A stretch of DNA of 64,000 nt from Spiroplasma endosymbiont of Aspidapion aeneum (GCF_964031045.1 NZ_OZ034994.1:620001-684000); one strand, 5' to 3'. Numbered from the stretch's first letter, positions 41,829 through 53,239 are shown. Translations and numbers: made by a program. Notes: a model not told the origin generated them from the letters alone.

Positions 41829-42939
41829 GATATTAGGAAAACCTATTTATGGGTCAAATCAAAGAGGATTAGCAAGTGGAAAATATAAATATTTAACACA
41901 ATCAGACATCATATTAAAATCTCCAAGGGTATTTGTTAATAATACAGATGGAAAGGTTTTAAAAAAAGACGATTTTATTATCTCTAGGGCGGGTACAATA
42001 TTACCATATCTGCATGAAATAAATGAGGAATGAGTTTATGCAGGGTACCTAATAAAATATAGGTTAAATAAAAATTTGTGCATACCAAAATATGTTTATT
42101 ATTGATTCAAAGGTCCGGGAAATAAAACTTTAAATCAATATTCAAATACTGGCTCTACAATGCCAAAAATGAACCCCAATACTTCTTTAAATATAAAAAT
42201 TAATCTTCCAAATTTGAAAGAACAACAAAAAATAATTGACATTATTGAACCTGTGGAAGAGGTATTTTTTAGGTATAAACAATGTATTAGATTAGACACT
42301 TATGAGAATACAAAAAACGATATTAGAAAAATAATTGACATTATTGAACCTGTGGATAATTTACAAAGAAAAATTTTAATATTAATGTCTAAAATAAAAT
42401 TATTATTAATAAAATTTTATCAAATTAACCCTAAACCTCTAATTAGCATAAAAAAACGCAATTATTTTTTAAATAAAAAGAGAGTTAATCAAAATTTATA
42501 TTTTCCCACTTCTTCTATTGGTGAATTTACATTAAATATAGATAAGTCATTAGACATCAAAAACTTATTAATATCAAGGGCGAATGTTATTCCTAAAGAG
42601 GGTACGTTTATAATTTCTAAATTAATTGGTGAAAATAAAATTTACTATTTTGATAAGGTAAGTGAGAATCATGTTTTTTCAACCGGTTTTTTTAATATTG
42701 AATCGATATCACCCGATGATTTTAGTTCATTTATTTTATCCCATAATTATTTAATTCAAAAATCAAATTTAGCAAATGGTACTACAATGCTTTCAATTAA
42801 TAATGATACTTTTTCTAAATTAATAACCAAAGATAATTGATTAAATAGTAATATATATAGCAAAATGCTATATTTGGTTAGCACTGTAAGCTCAAAAATA
42901 GATAATTTAAGAACACTGTTAATTGGAATTTTATTATAA
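41803..42939 (+). CDS. hsdS: Type I restriction specificity subunit, inverted (storage) copy
   Basis: 378 residues with the same first eight residues, MAIYKLGE, as the other hsdS. First target-recognition domain to about residue 135, central conserved region (QQKIIDIIEPVEEV), then IIDIIEPVDN repeated about 33 residues later, and a second target domain (YFPTSSIGEFTLN…). It lies opposite to the hsdRM operon, so it has no partner promoter unless inverted. It is an open frame, not a pseudogene. Acts as the donor of alternative specificity halves. TGA codons are Trp. Confidence 0.8.
42221..42264 (+). repeat. Central hsdS inverted repeat, copy 1
   Basis: 44 bases (aacaacaaaa…ctgtggaagaggta) identical to the reverse complement of 43802-43845. 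It codes for QQKIIDIIEPVEEV between the two target domains. A shorter direct copy of 30 bases is at 42327-42356. Confidence 0.85.
42327..42356 (+). repeat. Central hsdS repeat, extra direct copy
   Basis: 30 bases equal to the core of the central repeat, 100 bp downstream of copy 1 in the same orientation. Translates to a second IIDIIEPVD. It could be a trace of an earlier recombination event. Confidence 0.75.
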
Positions 42940-43240
42940 TTTACAAAAAAAATCTAAACACATTTAATATTAAGCAAATATATATTGTATAAAATAAACA
43001 CTTTTTTACAAATAAAAATATTTTCAAATATTATAAATATAGCCACAAATAACATATTTAATATTCTACAACTAATTTAATTATAATTATATAAAATAAT
43101 TTTCAATGATTGAGAAAATTTATCTAGTAAAATTATAAGATTCTTATCATTTTTTATTACAAAGTTAATATATGTAAAAACTTAATTGAGCTTACCTTTA
43201 TTTTTTTCATTTACCAATAAGGGTAATATAAAGCTTAATT
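42940..43240. other. Gap between the convergent hsdS genes
   Basis: About 300 bases with no supported gene. It is the midpoint of the invertible segment. Several AT hairpins may end both transcripts, none strong enough to call. Confidence 0.5.
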
Positions 43241-44245
43241 TTACACTATAAAAAACAGTACCATTTTTTTTAATAAATTATTTAGCTTGATTAATAGTTT
43301 GTTCACTGTAACTAATAATATATCTATTTTATCAATATTAACCATAGTTTTTGGAATTAAAATATCCAAAAATACATCTTTATCAATAACGGGCATTTTT
43401 GTTCCCTTTGACATTTGTGAAAATTTATTTCAAGATTTTTCAGACATAAAGTATTTTATAAGCTGAGTAATATTTTGTAAAATTTTAAATTGATATAATG
43501 TACCATTTACATCTGCATCAAAAGGGGTGATTGCTCATTTTTTTAGGTATGTTCTTATAGAACAAAATAAAAATGTTCTTGCCTCGCAAAAATAACTATT
43601 TGTTTGATATGTGTTTTCACGTTCTAAATTTAATATTTGGCCAGTATTTTTATTAATAACTTTTGCAGAAATTTGAGAAATATTTTTCTTTTCATTTTTA
43701 ATTGATTTAAGTAATTCCTTAATTTTTATATTTTTACCACTTAATGGCAATTTTGCAATAAATTCAAGTAATTTTAGGTGATACTTATTTAATAAATTTT
43801 TTACCTCTTCCACAGGTTCAATAATGTCAATTATTTTTTGTTGTTTTTCAATGGATGGTATATACAATTCTAATTTACATAAGTCTTTAGCATATACGTG
43901 AGGTTGAGCCGAACCCCTACTAAGTTTATAGATATTATTTTGATTCTTAAGTAAATAATAATTCAAATATTTTTGTTTCAATAAATTAGTATTTTTTGAT
44001 TCAATTGAAAAACAATCGGCCGCATAGTAATCCTCATTCGGAATCGTAATATATCCTGCGTTTGCTCCAGAAGATGAAATTGATGCAATATACATGTCTC
44101 TATTTTTTTTATTAAAATATCCCTTTATACTTTTTCCAGCACTGACTATTGGATATTTATAAAATTTAGTTCTTACTTCTGAATACCCGATATCTGAACT
44201 TCCTCTAGTAAAAAAACATAATTCCCCAAGTTTGTAAATAGCCAT
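43241..44245 (-). CDS. hsdS: Type I restriction specificity subunit, expressed copy
   Basis: Chooses the DNA target for the type I enzyme. 334 residues: target domain 1 (about 15-125), central conserved region KQQKIIDIIEPVEEVKNL, target domain 2 (about 185-300), C-terminal helix. Its ATG overlaps the hsdM stop (TAATG), so it is the copy now in frame with the hsd operon. It shares a 34-bp start repeat and a 44-bp central repeat with the inverted hsdS on the + strand. One TGA is Trp. Confidence 0.88.
43802..43845 (-). repeat. Central hsdS inverted repeat, copy 2
   Basis: Exact reverse complement, over 44 bases, of 42221-42264. Recombination between the two would flip about 1.6 kb and exchange the second target domains. 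Confidence 0.85.
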
Positions 44246-44253
44246 TATTGAAC
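44220..44253 (-). repeat. hsdS start-region inverted repeat, copy 2
   Basis: Exact reverse complement of 41795-41828 over 34 bases. It spans the hsdM stop and the hsdS start. Recombination here would flip the whole 2.4-kb segment and exchange complete hsdS genes. Confidence 0.8.
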
Positions 44254-45777
44254 ATCATCCTTTTTAAAATTAATTGCCTTTTCAATTGCTTCTTCTACTT
44301 TGGGTGTTAAATTTAAAAATTCAGATAGTAAATCAGACAATTCCTTTCCTAGCGTCCTTATTTCATCTTTTGTAGCCTCAATATCAATTTCATCTATACT
44401 TGAACTAATATACCTCCCAGGAACAAAAGAGTAGTCATTTTCCTTTAGTTCATTAATTGTTATAGTCTTGGCAAGTTCGGGAAAATCAATATCCTCACCT
44501 TTTTCATGCATATCAAAAATTTTAACAATGTTTTTTATTTCAGTATCTTTTAATTCACGTAATTTTTTAGAGATCATATTTCCATCAAGAGACGAACCTG
44601 AAACCATTAAAACTTTATTGTTTACCTTCTTATTATTAAAAAATCAAATAGAAGCAGGAATCCCTGTTGTATAGAATAATTTATCTGGAAGTTGAATTAT
44701 AGCATCTACCTTGTTATCCTCAATTAATTTCTTTCTAATCTCTATTTCTTGTTTTTGTGATGATGATAATGAACCATTTGCAAGAATAACTGCCCCTCTT
44801 CCCGTTGAGGACATTTTATCGACAATATGAGAAAGTCATGCATAATTTGCATTACCTTTTGGTGGTAATCCCCACTTCCATCTTGGGTCATCAATTAGAT
44901 CTTCTTGAGACCATTTCTTCATATTAAAAGGAGGATTCGCTAAAACATAATCAAATTTCTGCATACTATGTAAATCATTTGTAAAAGTATCTGCAGACAT
45001 TTCACCAAGCGTTGATCTATCATTTGCATCATATAATGAGAAACCATGAAGTAAAATATTTAATTTTGCTAATTTTCATGTTATATTATTATACTCTTGA
45101 CCATAAACTGTTATTAAATTAAAATTTCCCTTATTTTGATTTATGTATCTCTTTGATTGCACAAGAATCCCACCTGTTCCACAAGCAGGGTCATATATTT
45201 TTCCACGTAATGGTTTTAAAATATTAATCATTAATTCAACAATAGATGTTGGGGTATAGAATTCACCACCTTTTTGTCCCCTATCCTTAAAGAAATGCCC
45301 TAAAAAATATTCATATATTCTTCCGACAATATCTTCATCTTCTTCAGATGAAAAATCTTCCTCTGAAAATATTTTAACAACATCACCCAATTTATTTTGA
45401 TCTATTGACTCTCTATTATAATTTTTGTCAAATACATTTTTTAACATCTTATTTTCATTTTCTAGCTTAATAAATGCTTTATCCATAACTTCGCCAATTT
45501 TTTCTGAATTAGCGTAGTTAATAATATAATCTCAAGATGACTCCTTTGGAACTTTAAAGGCACCGTATTCATTATAAAAATCTATACTATCGATAATATC
45601 GGGATCTAAATTATCTTCTCTTATTTTTTTAATAGCAGTATTATATTTATCTGAAATATATTTAAGTGATAATACACCGAGCACAATATGCATATACTCC
45701 TCTGCTGATAAATTTCCTCTTAACGACTCTGCTGCACTTCATAATTTAGCTTCTAATTGCCTTATATTTTTTGCCAT
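44245..45777 (-). CDS. hsdM: Type I modification methyltransferase subunit
   Basis: N6-adenine methyltransferase of the type I enzyme, 510 residues. N-terminal helical domain, SAM-binding motif DPACGTGGILVQ, catalytic NPPF in YVLANPPFNMKKW, and the typical block FKDRGQKGGEFYTPTSIVELM. ATG at 45777 lies one base after the hsdR stop; the stop overlaps hsdS. Several TGA codons are Trp. HsdM with HsdS can act as a stand-alone methylase and protects the host's sites. Confidence 0.95.
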
Positions 45778-45778
45778 T

Positions 45779-48700
45779 TTATCTCTCCCTTTTAAAGTAG
45801 TCTTTATTTAATCTAATAGATTTTGTTATTTGATTAATCAATAATCCTGATATATCTTTTAAATTATCAGGCGGATAGTTATACTTATTTTTTAGTAATT
45901 TATGTAACTCAACTTTAATATGTGATTTTACCTTACCACTGGTCTCAAACTGCTCTGTTCCAGCCTTAACGACTGTTTGATAAATATCCTTAGCCAATCT
46001 TCTCAAAATTTCAGAATTTTTATTATCTCTTAGGTATTGATCATCTGCAATAATTTCATAAAAAGCTTGCAGCTGTGAATCTTCAAATTCTACTGGCTCA
46101 TCGATTTTGTTTATTATCTCTTTGGCGATTTCTCGAATAAGTTCTATAATCTTCTCAATGTTATCGTTTGCCTGCATCCCACTCAATATATCTCTTATTT
46201 TTTCAGACATTTTTTTGGCAGCTATAGGTCTTGTTTTATCTAATTCATCAATCATTAATTGAATACCACTTTTGTACATTTTAAGAGCTACGTGTGGATA
46301 TATATTTTGCAATTCTTTTACCTCGTGCTCCAATATTTGTGCAACATCATAAATATTTTTGGTTAAAATACTTGATTTTATTTCAATATCCGATTTAGAT
46401 GAATCGATGCAATCCTTGATTGCATTTTTAATAGAATATATTGTTTCTTCTAATTGACCAGCAACAACTACAATATTTCTTGTTAATAGTTTACTTACCT
46501 GAACTATACCTTTAGCTTGTTGTTTTATATCATCTTCGATAATTGAAAATGACATTTTTAAATATTTGCCAATATTTCTTGCTAATTTAATAAATTCGTT
46601 TCTACTATTATTATCATTTATTGATAACAATTTTTCATAGCTTAAAATTATATAATTATACTTTTCAGTATCATTAAGATTATTAAAATTATTTATATTT
46701 TTCATATAATTATCATTAATTATATTAATGGTATCAAGTAGATATTTTTTTGCCTCTTCAATATTTTCAATTGAAATACCAAATCCAATTCTCTTATTAT
46801 TTGAGTATTGTAATAATGCATCTGCTATGTGATTTCAAATTCCGATATAATCAACAATTAAGCCGTTATATTTTATTTTTTTTGTCAAATTATTTTCATA
46901 TGTTCTATTAACTCTAGCAATAGCTTGAATAAGGTTGTGTCATTTTATAACCTTATCCATATATAGTGTCTCTAAATCTGGAACATCAAAACCTGTCAAC
47001 CACATGTCTACAACAATAGCGATCTTATATTTTGAAGTATCTTTTCTAAACTCTGACTCAACACTATTAATTTCTTTCTTTTGAACTATTGAATTTTTCA
47101 TTTCTAAAGAATCCTTATTATTCCCAGTAATAACTAAAATAACTTCATTTTTAATTTCTGGTCTTAATTCAGTAATTGTTTTATAATATAAATAAGCAGC
47201 ATTTCTACTATTTGCAACTATCATAACCTTATTATTTAGAATAGAATTTCTAGAATCATAATGCTTTAGAATATCTTTTGATTTTTCTAAAATAATATTT
47301 TTATTTTCTAAAATATCATTAATATTAGCTGACTCCATCAATTTATTTAGGTTTTGATGAGATGTTATTTTGTCAGGGTCAAGTGTGCTAATATATTCTT
47401 CTTGAAGCTTATCCATAATATCCAAATATTCTTGATTAAGAGGTATTTCCAATTTTCTCATTTCATAATGAATGGGAACAGTTGTACCATCCTCTGTAGA
47501 ATCACTCATTAAATATTTATGATTATATTCTCCAAATATTTTCTTACTATCTTTTTCGAAACCAATTAGTGGTGTTCCTGTGAAACCTACAAATTTTGCA
47601 TTTGGTAGAGCAGATCTCATAAATTTTGCATATCCAGATTTTAAAATTAATTTTTTGACTTCTTTTGAAATTTTATATTCATCCTCAATATTATTTTGTG
47701 TACGATGTGCCTCATCAACCAAAACACATATATCTTTTCTATTAGACAATATCCCAGTATTAGAAAAGAATTTTTGAATTGTTGTAAAATAAATTCCAAA
47801 ATATTTTTTGTTTTCTAATTTTACAATTAAATCTTTACGAGACTCTACTAAAATAGGTTTGTTGCGTAAAAAATAACTTGCATTTGTGAAACGTTGATAT
47901 AATTGTAAATCAAGTGTTTTTCTATCAGTTAACATTATAATTGTTGTTTTTGGTTTTGCGATGATAATACTTTTTGCTAAAAAAATCATTGTAACTGACT
48001 TTCCAGATCCTTGTGTATGCCATACAAGCCCACCTTTTGCGTTATCATCTAAAATATTATTCATCGAATTAATAACCGCCTCAACTTGGTGGGGAGCTGC
48101 GATGTATTTAGATAAAAAACCTTTTTCATCTGAGAAAAAAGAATATTTTGTTATATAATCTATTATATTTTTCCTTTCAAAAAGAAATTCTATAATATCT
48201 CTGTCATCTCTTGTTTTCATATTATTAGCTCTTATCATTTTTTGATAAGATGATGTGACTGTGCCATATCTTGTATCCAATCTGTTTGAAATAAAATTAA
48301 AAATATTAAATGACCATAATTTTGGGCAAAATAATTTTAAGGACTCATTCTGATTAAAAGCATCTTCAATATTCTCAAATGCTAATTCACTCTTTAATTC
48401 CAAAATAGCAATTGGTAATCCATTGATAAACATGACAATATCTGGAATTCTTGTAGTAGAACCATCTGATACCCTAAATTGCCTAGTGAAAATATAATCA
48501 TTTAGCATGTAATTATCCGATATTAATTTAATTGATTTTGTTTGATTTGTAACACTATCTCATACTTTAACTCCTTCTAATAAGAATTTTCAACATTTAT
48601 AATTCATTGTTATATAGTCAAAGTTAATTTTCTGAATCTCAAAAATTGCTTTATTGGCTTCGCTCTCATCAATATTATTTATTTCTATAATTTTCTGTTT

Positions 48701-48817
48701 TAAAATACATAGGTCTCACACATCTTGGTCATCGCTGCGATAAATAGATTCCTTGTAGGTTCAACCATACTTTTCTAATTGCTGGTGTATGTAATCTTCA
48801 AAATTTTTTTCCTTCAT
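45779..48817 (-). CDS. hsdR: Type I restriction translocase/endonuclease subunit
   Basis: 1012 residues. N-terminal nuclease domain with PD-(D/E)XK residues in IPDIVMFINGLPIAILELKS, then the SF2 motor: Walker A HTQGSGKSVTM, DEAH in VLVDEAHRTQ, motif III FTGTPLIG, motif VI QAIARVNRTY. C-terminal helical part (DUF3387-like). First gene of the hsdR-hsdM-hsdS operon. GGAG precedes ATG at 48817. TGA codons are Trp. Probably transcribed from a TATAAT at 48888-48893 with a hairpin in its leader. Confidence 0.95.
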
Positions 48818-48845
48818 ATTATAACTCCTATTTTTTGAGCGGGCC

Positions 48846-48887
48846 AATACATTTATTTATAATTGATAAAATATAAATAAATGTATT
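48846..48887 (-). promoter_or_regulatory. Inverted repeat in the hsd operon leader
   Basis: 15-bp perfect arms (aatacatttatttat and its complement) around a 12-base loop, next to a TATAAT at 48888-48893 on the - strand, 30-70 bp before the hsdR start. It may be an operator or an RNA hairpin in the 5' leader controlling the restriction operon. Confidence 0.5.
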
Positions 48888-48893
48888 ATTATA

Positions 48894-49450
48894 TGAACTT
48901 TAGTAGTGTATAATAAAGACTTAGTGGTGTAAATGTACTTAATTACATTTCATTTTTTATTTATACTAATTATATTATAATTTATTTCTTTCTAAAATTG
49001 CAATGTTTTGTGAATTTTTCAATGCTATTTAAGAAAGGATTATAAGTTTTTTAATTTGTATACAAAAGATTTTATGGGTTTTAGTGACATTTATCTATTT
49101 CATATATCATGTTGAAGAATTTTATTAAATTTCTTTACAGTGTTGAATGTTAATTTTTTAGTATAATTTAAAAAACTGAAAAAGCATTCATTTTCAAAAA
49201 ATAATATTCTGATAAATTATAATTATTATTGTTATTTTAAATCTTTTGCATTCTCAAAACATTAATTTCATAATTTTCTTTATATTGTCCGTTTATTTAT
49301 TGCATAATATATAGACGAGGTTAGAAAAAATGACTCTAAGTAGACCTATAATAACTTACTATTTCAGGTTTTAAGTTAAATTTATATACAAAATTAAATG
49401 GTAACATTAAAAATCCTAAATCTAGAAAATGAATTATAACATAATATTTT
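48894..49450. other. Gene-free region between hsdR and a decayed gene
   Basis: About 560 bases without a supported gene. It contains the second copy of the 23-bp dispersed repeat (49323-49345). The sequence is too broken for an ORF and nothing else stands out. Confidence 0.5.
49323..49345 (+). repeat. 23-bp dispersed repeat, copy 2
   Basis: Identical to 3623-3645 over 23 bases. See that copy. Confidence 0.6.
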
Positions 49451-50695
49451 TTAAAACTCTATATGTGAACATAATCCATCAAGAGCACGTTGTAAATAAG
49501 GTCTCTCTTTGGTTACAATATCTTGTTCTAGTTTAAAATTTCTATTATTAACATTTTCAAAAACCACTAGTTTAGGATAACCCCCTAGTCAAAGTAAATG
49601 GGAAATATATCTGTTTCTGGCAAATCTGATAAATTAACATCTAAAGGAACATTTTTATTTTTATTTGGCTTATACAAACACGTTATATTACATTCACCTT
49701 CACATTTACACATTTTTAGAAACTTTTCAGATAACTTCTGATTAGAGGTGTTATATAAATCTGCAAGTAAAATTTTGTTTGTTTTTATAAAAAGATAGTG
49801 ATTTTCGTGCTTTATTGGTTGATTCTCATCATAATTAAGTTTTTTATATGTAAAATCAGCATTAGTTTTATTATATGTTGAAAATAAAATTAAAAAGCCT
49901 GGGTTATTATTTATCATTGTGTAATAATATGCCTTGGTTTTGCTAGGTCTAAATCTGGTTGGTTCTTTTTTATCTTCTCATAAATTTCGTGTTTTAATTG
50001 AAATTTATATACAGTATTACACTTTAGCATTGTGGCCCGTATCTTGTTGATCATATCAAGCAATTATATCTTTGTTTAATATCTTCAAATGGATATAATT
50101 TCTCAAAGTCCTCTTGCCTAAACGGTTTTTCATCAGGAATAATAGCAAAATTTGTATTATTATCAATTTTATCAATATATTTTGCCAAACCAACTCCTCA
50201 TAATTCTGATGCAATCATATCTGTTCCAACTCAGTCCTCAAGATATTCACCAACTTTTGTTGTAGAAGTATAAAGTGTATTACACCATTTTCCTATTCCA
50301 AAAATAAGAATTTTAATACCTTTACTTATATTGAAAGAATCATCATTATACTTATCATTTTCATATTTTTCTTTTACTTCTTCATAAAATTGGTCATCTA
50401 TAAAATTGGACCCGTAGGTAAAACTAACCCCTTTTGTATAGCCTGAAAATGCTTCAATCGGTACATCTAATTCATTATTCATTTTTCGCACATATGCAAA
50501 TATAAATAATTGTCACATAAACTTTGAAAATCAAAATTTGTATGCGACAGAGAAATACTTATCTTTTTTTAATTTGTAATCTCTATCAATCAAGTATCCT
50601 CTGTAAATTACTTTTTCTTTGGTAAATTTATTAAAGTCATTTTTTCTGTCAATATAATAAAAATACTCATATAGTTCTCTTATTCTTACTTTCAT
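49451..50695 (-). pseudogene. Decayed gene in four frame pieces, unknown family
   Basis: One gene seems to be broken by frameshifts. Piece 1 (50695-50024) encodes 223 residues starting MKVRIRELYEYFYYIDRK and ends in YGPQC; piece 2 (50030-49911) starts MLKCNTVYKFQLKHE and ends HIITQW; piece 3 (49917-49585) starts MINNNPGFLI, carries a cysteine cluster MCKCEGECNITC; piece 4 runs on to 49451 (GGYPKLVVFEN…CSHIEF). The pieces join end to end with overlaps of only a few bases. Location suggests a lost restriction or defence protein, but I recognise no family. An alternative is several real overlapping small genes. Confidence 0.6.
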
Positions 50696-50999
50696 CTTAA
50701 ACCTACCTTATGAATATTATTATAAATGAACCTATATAAAAAGTAAAGGTTTTGGAGATTAAATTTTAAATTTTCTTTAGAGAAAACTATTAAAATTATT
50801 AGATAATCTCTTTGGAAAAATAGGTATTTTTAACAAAAAAATGAACTTACCTTAAAGTTGAATATTTGACTATTTTATTTATATATCAAGACCAATTTAA
50901 GACTTTTTATTAAAATAAGCATTTAAACTAATTTTGTCAAAAAACTAAAGAAAAAAAAACCTAAATAACCCACTAAATCATAACCTTTATGAATATTCA
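50696..50999. other. Gap before the trailer end of the CRISPR array
   Basis: 304 bases. No gene and no leader-like anchor at the array junction. A decayed stretch of similar AT content on both sides. Consistent with the array's distal end. Confidence 0.5.
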
Positions 51000-53208
51000 G
51001 TTCTACTACCACTTAATTCTACAAGGTACCATAACATATCTTTAAAATTTGCATTCGTACAATAAGTTCTACTACTACTTAATTCTACAAGGTACCATAA
51101 CAAAAATCGCTTAAATATTTTTTATAATCAAGTTCTACTACTACTTAATTCTACAAGGTACCATAACATGACGAAAAATTAGGTAAGATCATAGGATGTT
51201 CTACTACTACTTAATTCTACAAGGTATCACAACTTGGAGAAATGAGTAGGTATTTACCTTGTTGTTCTACTACTACTTAATTCTACAAGGTACCATAACT
51301 TGAATTGTTCTATTTAAAATGAATTTTATGTTCTACTACTACTTAATTCTACAAGGTACCATAACCTTTGTATAAATCATGTATGCAAATATCATGTTCT
51401 ACTACTACTTAATTCTACAAGGTACCATAACTATCTTTTTTTACTGAAAAACTTTTAAAATGTTCTACTACTACTTAATTCTACAAGGTACCATAACCTT
51501 CAATAAATGATAACAATCTTAGTGACGTTCTACTACTACTTAATTCTACAAGGTACCATAACTTCGTTAATTGTTCAATATTTTTTTGGGTGTTATACTA
51601 CTACTTAATTCTACAAGGTACCATAACAAATCCGTGGTTTGTTTATTAATAAATTCTGTTCTACTACTACTTAATTCTACAAGGTACCATAACCTTCAAT
51701 AAATGATAACAATCTTAGTGACGTTCTACTACTACTTAATTCTACAAGGTACCATAACAACTAACCTCCCCATTGTTAATTTTGGCATGTTCTACTACTA
51801 CTTAATTCTACAAGGTACCATAACAAACAATTAGTAATTGATTATTTAGAAAAGTTCTACTACTACTTAATTCTACAAGGTACCATAACAGTTGAAATGA
51901 AAACATTCCAAACCAAAAAGTTCTACTACTACTTAATTCTACAAGGTACCATAACTATAATCGTAAATAATTCTTGAACCTTTTTGTTCTACTACTACTT
52001 AATTCTACAAGGTACCATAACGAATATGGCTTTGTTTTAGACAACGAAACCGTTCTACTACTACTTAATTCTACAAGGTACCATAACTTATTGACGCCTT
52101 TAATGATATTAAAACAAGTTCTACTACTACTTAATTCTACAAGGTACCATAACAGTACTAGTTCAACATACAAAAAAAATAGAGTTCTACTACTACTTAA
52201 TTCTACAAGGTACCATAACTATAGCCCTTATGAAATGATATTAAACGAAGTTCTACTACTACTTAATTCTACAAGGTACCATAACAATAGAAAAATAATT
52301 AGTGTTATATACCTCGTTCTACTACTACTTAATTCTACAAGGTACCATAACAACGGTTATGGATATGATCTACCAAAAAATGTTCTACTACTACTTAATT
52401 CTACAAGGTACCATAACACACTTTATTTTAAATGAACTTAAAAAAACGTTCTACTACTACTTAATTCTACAAGGTACCATAACTTGCTCTGTTAACAGTT
52501 ATTATAGTTTTGTGTGTTCTACTACTACTTAATTCTACAAGGTACCATAACAAATATAAACTATTATTATTATTATTAGTTCTACTACTACTTAATTCTA
52601 CAAGGTACCATAACTTAAAATTTTTGGTAAAAGTTAACAAAACTGTTCTACTACTACTTAATTCTACAAGGTACCATAACTGCTCTCACAAACAACAAGA
52701 TTGGCGATTTGTTCTACTACTACTTAATTCTACAAGGTACCATAACCATAAAAGTTTTTTTAGGTTTTAAATTTAAGTTCTACTACTACTTAATTCTACA
52801 AGGTACCATAACAGTTAGACATCCCTTCCTAAGTTTTCTAAAGTTCTACTACTACTTAATTCTACAAGGTACCATAACTTAGTTTTATGGTGTTAATACT
52901 TTCTAAATGTTCTACTACTACTTAATTCTACAAGGCACCATAACTAACATAAACATTAACATTAACATTAACATGTTCTACTACTACTTAATTCTACAAG
53001 GTACCATAACATGCAGTAGCGAAGTTATCTTTTATAAAAAGTTCTACTACTACTTAATTCTACAAGGTACCATAACGGCTCTCACAAACAACAAGATTAG
53101 CAATTTGTTCTACTACTACTTAATTCTACAAGGTACCATAACTAAATAAAAATTATAAATAATGTAACAAAGGTTCTACTACTACTTAATTCTACAAGGT
53201 ACCATAAC
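51000..53208 (-). CRISPR. CRISPR array, type II-A, 34 repeats and 33 spacers
   Basis: 36-bp repeats, on the + strand beginning gttctactac and ending gtaccataac, at a 65-66-bp period; spacers are mostly 29-30 bp (extremes 27 and 32). Read on the - strand the repeat starts GTTATGGTACC, matching the crRNA:tracrRNA pairing. Variant repeats: the first (51000) has one change, the fourth (51198) two, the tenth (51592) and the one at 52909 one each. Decay at the left end agrees with a leader on the right (csn2 side). One spacer occurs twice exactly, and two differ by three bases. Confidence 0.97.
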
Positions 53209-53237
53209 CTCAAATCAAGTGTTTTTGAGGTTTTTTT
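53208..53237 (+). terminator. Hairpin at the array-csn2 junction with T run on the + strand
   Basis: CCTCAAA pairs with TTTGAGG across nine bases and is followed by seven T on the + strand. It could stop antisense transcription coming out of the array. The same bases on the - strand hold the leader anchor ATTTGAG. Confidence 0.55.
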
Positions 53238-53239
53238 GG
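53209..53239 (-). promoter_or_regulatory. Short CRISPR leader with ATTTGAG anchor
   Basis: On the - strand, CTTGATTTGAG directly joins the first repeat. ATTTGAG is the known leader-anchoring sequence next to the first repeat of type II-A arrays in streptococci, read by Cas1-Cas2. Only 31 bases lie between the csn2 stop and the array. Confidence 0.75.

Noticed and set aside
41803-42939. hsdS on the + strand as a pseudogene
   Set aside because: It is open over 378 codons with both target domains and repeats; it is better seen as a storage copy.
48909-48914. TATAAT on the + strand before the empty region right of hsdR
   Set aside because: There is no + strand gene downstream for several kb; most likely a chance match.
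50696-50999. Leader on the left side of the CRISPR array
   Set aside because: The left-end repeat is degenerate, no ATTTGAG-like anchor is present, and tracrRNA pairing needs crRNA from the - strand, whose 5' end is at 53208.
51955-53149. ORFs with a repeated pattern such as LLLLNSTRYHN or YYYLILQGTIT
   Set aside because: They run through CRISPR repeats and spacers; the repeat unit is translated by chance in several frames. No ribosome sites.
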